Below, piece after piece: positions 14,135 through 17,352 of a stretch of DNA of 17,352 bases. The position numbers and the translations under genes were made by a program. Position 1 is the first letter of the stretch. Each line of letters begins with the position of its first letter. The notes under the pieces are model-generated. The model had not been told where the DNA came from. It worked only from the letters and a program-made list of their open reading frames with translations, and made no database searches. Location: NCBI GenBank assembly GCA_034189695.1, contig JAXHUA010000171.1:1-17352 (forward strand), written 5' to 3'. The DNA comes from JAXHUA01 sp034189695. Its GTDB lineage: Bacteria > Chloroflexota > Dehalococcoidia > E44-bin15.

Positions 14135-14803
14135 TTGGAAGTCGTTGAGGGAATACGATCGAGAAAGAGCATTAGAGGGTTCAGACCTGAGCCTGTACCC
14201 AGGGACATCCTTAAGGAGATTCTGGAAATCGCCACGCGGGCACCTTCAGCGATGAACACCCAGCCGTGGGAGATCACCGTTGTCGCCGGCGAGGTGCTGG
14301 ACCGCATCAGGCGGGAGAACGTAGAGATGCTGGAGTCTGGCGTGGCACCCAATCCCGATGTTCCGCACCAGGCGTTCGAGGGTGTCTACCGGCAGCGCCA
14401 GGTGGACCTGGCGGTTCAGATATTCCAGCTCATGGGGATAGCCAGGGAAGACCGGGCCAGGAGGGCGGAGTGGATGAAGAGAGGCTTCCGCTTCTTCGAC
14501 GCCCCGGCGGCCATAGTACTGTCGGTCGACAGGTCGCTCAAGCAGTGGTGGGAGCTTTTCGACCTGGGCGCCCTGGCCGAGAACATCTGTCTGGCCGCTC
14601 TGGAGTACGGCCTTGGTACGTGCATTGAGGACCAGGGAGTGATGTACCCGGATGTCGTCAGGAAGCACGCGCAGATACCCGATTCGAAGAGGGTTGTCAT
14701 CTGCATACCCATCGGCTACCCCGACCGGGACTTCCCGGCGAACAGATTGCAGAGCGGACGGGAGTTGGTGGAGAGCGTCACGACCTGGCGCGGCTTCGAC
14801 TGA
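14135..14803 (+). CDS. Nitroreductase family protein
   Basis: Flavin (FMN)-dependent oxidoreductase of the nitroreductase superfamily. The 222-residue protein has the N-terminal FMN-binding pattern R-S-R-K-S-I-R-G-F, the A-P-S-A-M-N-T-Q-P-W motif, and the C-terminal half with A-L-A-E-N-I-C-L-A-A and Y-G-L-G-T-C. The real substrate in the cell cannot be inferred; the family includes quinone, nitroaromatic and dehalogenating enzymes. The start is TTG 14135, supported by AAAGGAG (14121-14127) seven bases upstream; the first codons already match the family start. It converges with dapA, the stops being 16 bases apart. Confidence 0.92.
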   Translation: MEVVEGIRSRKSIRGFRPEPVPRDILKEILEIATRAPSAMNTQPWEITVVAGEVLDRIRRENVEMLESGVAPNPDVPHQAFEGVYRQRQVDLAVQIFQLMGIAREDRARRAEWMKRGFRFFDAPAAIVLSVDRSLKQWWELFDLGALAENICLAALEYGLGTCIEDQGVMYPDVVRKHAQIPDSKRVVICIPIGYPDRDFPANRLQSGRELVESVTTWRGFD

Positions 14804-14819
14804 CCCCAGGAGGGCTTCT

Positions 14820-15722
14820 TCAGACCCGGGTTCCGAGCGGCAGGTCGACCTTATGGTCTTTCAGGACGGAATCGATGAACGCCGCTGACTTCTCGTCGGG
14901 CTCGACCAGCGGGAGGCGTGGCTTGCCGACGCGGAAGCCCAGGCGGTTCAGGGCGTACTTGGTGGGGGTCGGGTTGGACACAACGAACATGGCGCTGACC
15001 ACTGGCAGGAGACGGCGGTGGATTGCGCCCGCCTCGCTGGCGCGGCCGGTCAGGAAACTGTCGATCATCTCCCTGACCTGAAGGCCAACGAGATGGGATA
15101 TGACGCTAATGACGCCATAGCCGCCCAGGGCCAGTATGGGCAGTGTGTCGCTGTCGTTGCCGCTGTAGACCAGGAAGTCCCTGTCCGTGCCGTCTATGAT
15201 TCTCGCGATCTGCTCCAGATTGGCGCTGGCCTCCTTGACACCAACGATGTTGTCGACCCGGCTCAGCCGGATGGTGGTCTCCGCGGTCATATTCGTCGCC
15301 GTACGGCCCGGCACATTGTACAGAATGCAGGGCAGTCGGGTGGCCGCGGCGATGGTCTCGAAGTGCTGGCACAGCCCTTCCTGTGTCGGCCTGTTGTAGC
15401 AGGGCACCACGAGGAGCGCCGCATCGACGCCGGCCCTCTCCGCTTCGCGGGTCAGCTCCACGCTGTCTCGGGTGCTGTAGTTGGCGCTGCCGGCTATCAC
15501 CGCACCACGCGTCCCCACCGCACCCTTCACCTCAGCGAACAGCTTGAGCTTCTCATCCCGGCTCAACGTGGGTGACTCGCCCGTGGTGCCTGAGACCACC
15601 ACGCCGTCACTGCCGGACTCGAGAAGCGCAAGAGCCAGCTTCTTCGCCTGTTCATAGTCGACTTCCCCCTCGGGCCCGAAGGGGGTAATCATCGCGGTCA
15701 ACAGCCTACCGAGCTGGACCAT
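14820..15722 (-). CDS. dapA: 4-hydroxy-tetrahydrodipicolinate synthase
   Basis: Condenses pyruvate with aspartate semialdehyde, the first step unique to the diaminopimelate/lysine pathway. The 300-residue (beta/alpha)8 enzyme shows the Schiff-base Lys163 (G-V-K-E-A-S), Tyr135 with Arg140 (Y-N-V-P-G-R-T), Tyr109 and the T46-T47 pair in G-T-T-G-E-S. I chose ATG 15722 because GGAGG lies six bases before it and the family starts at L-G-R-L-L-T-A-M-I-T-P-F; an upstream ATG at 15755 is within asd. The start overlaps the asd stop by 17 bases, so translation is coupled. It is the last gene of the dapB-asd-dapA operon visible here. Confidence 0.96.
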   Translation of the reverse strand: MVQLGRLLTAMITPFGPEGEVDYEQAKKLALALLESGSDGVVVSGTTGESPTLSRDEKLKLFAEVKGAVGTRGAVIAGSANYSTRDSVELTREAERAGVDAALLVVPCYNRPTQEGLCQHFETIAAATRLPCILYNVPGRTATNMTAETTIRLSRVDNIVGVKEASANLEQIARIIDGTDRDFLVYSGNDSDTLPILALGGYGVISVISHLVGLQVREMIDSFLTGRASEAGAIHRRLLPVVSAMFVVSNPTPTKYALNRLGFRVGKPRLPLVEPDEKSAAFIDSVLKDHKVDLPLGTRV

Positions 15723-16749
15723 CGCGGACCTCCATTCGTATCCATCCCCTGGCAATCACCGTCTCGGCGATTTGCACTGCATTGAGCGCCGCTCCCTTTC
15801 TGATGTTGTCGGCAACCACCCACAGGGCTAGGCCGCAATCGTGGGATGCGTCTTTGCGTATTCGACCTACGAAGACCTCATCGGTGCCGGCCGCCGACCA
15901 GGGATGTGGATACAGGCTGATCGCAGGGTCATCCAGGACCTTGACCCCCGGCGCCTCGGCGAGTATCTGTCTCGCCTCCTGGGGTGACATGGCCTTGGTG
16001 AACTCCACGTGAATCGCCTCACTGTGCCCGATGGAAACCGGAACCCGCACTGCGGTGGCTGAGATGGCGATCTCCGGGGCATGCATAATCTTCTGGGTTT
16101 CCTCTACCAGCTTCCATTCTTCTTTGGTATAGCCGTTGTCTAGGAAGAGGTCGATCTCGGGGAGAACGTTGAAGGCGATCTGGTGCGGGAAGAGGTGCGG
16201 GACCACTTCGCGTCCCTCGAGCGCCAGATGTGACTGTTCACCCAGCTCCTCCATGGCTGCGGAGCCAATGCCTGAGGCCGACTGGTAGGTGTCGGCGACG
16301 ATCCGCTTGATGGGGTTGACCTTGTGAAGAGGACTGAGAGCGACCACCATCTGGATGGTGGAGCAGTTCGGATTGGCGATGATCCCTTTGTGGTCCTTGA
16401 TGTCATCCGGGTTGACTTCGGGCACCACCAGAGGGACGGAGGGGTCCATTCTGAAGGCCGAGCTGTTGTCGATGACGATGGCCCCAGCGCGTGCTGCTAT
16501 TGGCGCGTAGTGAGTGCTTGTCTCAGCCCCCGCGGAGAACAGCGCTATATCTACGCTGGAGAACGACTGTGAGGTCGTCTCCTTGACCTCACACTCCTCG
16601 TGCTTCACGTAGAGCTTGGTGCCGGCGGAGCGATCCGAGGCAAGCAAGCGGATGGAGCGCATGGGGAAGTTGCGCTGCTCGAGAACCTTGATGAACTCGC
16701 GCCCCACCAGCCCCGTGGCGCCAACAACAGCGACATTGAACCCTTCCAT
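15706..16749 (-). CDS. asd: Aspartate-semialdehyde dehydrogenase
   Basis: NADPH-dependent reduction of aspartyl phosphate to aspartate semialdehyde, feeding lysine, threonine and methionine synthesis. The 347-residue protein begins with the nucleotide-binding G-A-T-G-L-V-G (10-16). It has the catalytic Cys129 in N-P-N-C-S-T-I-Q, Gln156 in Y-Q-S-A-S-G and His242 in R-V-P-V-S-I-G-H. ATG 16749 is preferred over ATG 16755 because the AGGAG ribosome binding site ends directly at 16755 and is six bases from 16749. That site overlaps the end of dapB, which stops only a few bases upstream. Confidence 0.96.
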   Translation of the reverse strand: MEGFNVAVVGATGLVGREFIKVLEQRNFPMRSIRLLASDRSAGTKLYVKHEECEVKETTSQSFSSVDIALFSAGAETSTHYAPIAARAGAIVIDNSSAFRMDPSVPLVVPEVNPDDIKDHKGIIANPNCSTIQMVVALSPLHKVNPIKRIVADTYQSASGIGSAAMEELGEQSHLALEGREVVPHLFPHQIAFNVLPEIDLFLDNGYTKEEWKLVEETQKIMHAPEIAISATAVRVPVSIGHSEAIHVEFTKAMSPQEARQILAEAPGVKVLDDPAISLYPHPWSAAGTDEVFVGRIRKDASHDCGLALWVVADNIRKGAALNAVQIAETVIARGWIRMEVRDGPAR

Positions 16750-16758
16750 CACCATCTC

Positions 16759-17352
16759 CTACAGTCCCAGCGTTTTCTCCAGTCCGTGCAACACTCCTTT
16801 GAGCTTGACTACTTGCTTGATGGCCATGACCACGCCGGGCATGAACGATTCCCGACTCATGGTGTCATGACGTATGCTCAGCGTCTGTCCTGGCGCTCCG
16901 AAGACCACTTCCTGGTGTGCCAGCAGTCCGGGGAGGCGCACGCTATGGATACCGACTCCTCCAATCTGCCCGCCGCGTGTGTTGGCCAGGCTCTCCTCCT
17001 GCACCACCGGGTAGCTGAATGGCCTGCCCCGCGCCTCTAACATCGCCCTCGCCGTGGCCAGTGCCGTACCGGAAGGGGCATCGACCTTCTTGTCGTGATG
17101 CTTCTCCAGTATTTCGGCATAGTCAAAATACCTGGCTGCCAGTTGTGCCAGGTGTATCATCAAAACCGCCCCTAACGAGAAGTTAGGGGCTATTATAGCA
17201 CCCACGTCGCCGCTGGTACACAACCTTTCGATTTCGGTAATGTCCTCGTGCGATAAGCCGCTTGTGCCTATGACCAGGTTGACGCCGCATTGAGCAGCCA
17301 CGGGCACCGCCGCCACGGTGCGCGATTCCACCCTGGCGGCGGTGCCCGTGGC
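16759..17352 (-). CDS. dapB: 4-hydroxy-tetrahydrodipicolinate reductase, N-terminus outside window
   Basis: NAD(P)H-dependent reductase that follows DapA in the diaminopimelate pathway. The frame is open to the last base of the window, giving about 197 of the usual 250-270 residues; the N-terminal Rossmann loop is missing. Visible family motifs are V-I-G-T-S-G, A-P-N-F-S-L-G, the catalytic H-H-D-K-K-V-D-A-P-S-G-T-A, and R-x-G-x-I-G-G-V-G-I-H-S-V-R near the C-terminal half. An internal GTG at 17331 is not a start. The gene is first in the visible operon order dapB-asd-dapA. Confidence 0.95.
   Translation of the reverse strand, partial: ATGTAARVESRTVAAVPVAAQCGVNLVIGTSGLSHEDITEIERLCTSGDVGAIIAPNFSLGAVLMIHLAQLAARYFDYAEILEKHHDKKVDAPSGTALATARAMLEARGRPFSYPVVQEESLANTRGGQIGGVGIHSVRLPGLLAHQEVVFGAPGQTLSIRHDTMSRESFMPGVVMAIKQVVKLKGVLHGLEKTLGL
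17168..17190. other. Perfect 9-base-pair hairpin inside dapB
   Basis: GCCCCTAAC (17168-17176) and GTTAGGGGC (17182-17190) are perfect complements around a 5-base loop. The segment encodes the conserved A-P-N-F-S-L-G-A stretch of DapB, so the pairing may be a by-product of codons. In the dapB mRNA it would be a stable stem followed by GGTTTTG, a short U-run only. Confidence 0.5.

Noticed and set aside
15018..15575. 185-residue plus-strand frame inside dapA
   Set aside because: Antisense shadow of dapA.

Overview
The window looks like a piece of an anaerobic bacterial chromosome, probably Chloroflexota and most likely near Dehalococcoidia. That placement is an inference. It rests on the GC-rich core genes, frequent TTG/GTG starts, a tungsten-type aldehyde:ferredoxin oxidoreductase with its own ferredoxin, and the general look of PurA and the Dap proteins. 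No rRNA, tRNA, CRISPR array or intact insertion sequence was seen.

Layout. (a) 1-1805: the end of an oxyanion ABC transporter operon of the molybdate/tungstate type, with a permease cut by the window edge and an ATPase with a C-terminal TOBE-like region. (b) About 1806-6223: an accessory region with less GC-rich composition. It holds a possible PUA/EVE-like protein, two tiny overlapping reading frames, two degenerate repeat pairs, a minus-strand pair encoding a small protein and a 535-residue protein with a PD-(D/E)XK nuclease signature, and a 101-residue orphan behind a good promoter. (c) 6224-9900: an MrfA/YprA-like DEAD/DEAH helicase with a C-terminal cysteine cluster, then purA. (d) 9926-12131: a minus-strand operon of a two-cluster ferredoxin and an AOR-family oxidoreductase, divergent from (e) a thiolase gene (12310-13514) broken by two single-base shifts, followed by a gamma-glutamylcyclotransferase-like protein and a nitroreductase. 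(f) 14820-17352: a minus-strand lysine/diaminopimelate operon in transcription order dapB-asd-dapA, with dapB cut by the window end.

The most unusual structure is in (b). The leader and first codons of the helicase gene (6152-6267) occur a second time, degenerate and without the start codon, at 2918-3035 in the same orientation. These direct repeats bracket the nuclease-like gene, its small partner and the 101-residue orphan. The duplicate is cut off just before a second, independent repeat (2400-2450 and 3046-3096). This suggests an accessory cassette inserted at, or duplicated from, the 5' end of the helicase gene. Its function is unknown; genome maintenance or defence is a reasonable guess because of the nuclease fold and the helicase neighbour.

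Metabolically, the transporter could supply tungstate or molybdate for the pterin cofactor of the AOR-family enzyme, which would pass electrons to the ferredoxin encoded beside it. The dap operon supplies meso-diaminopimelate or lysine, and purA supplies AMP.
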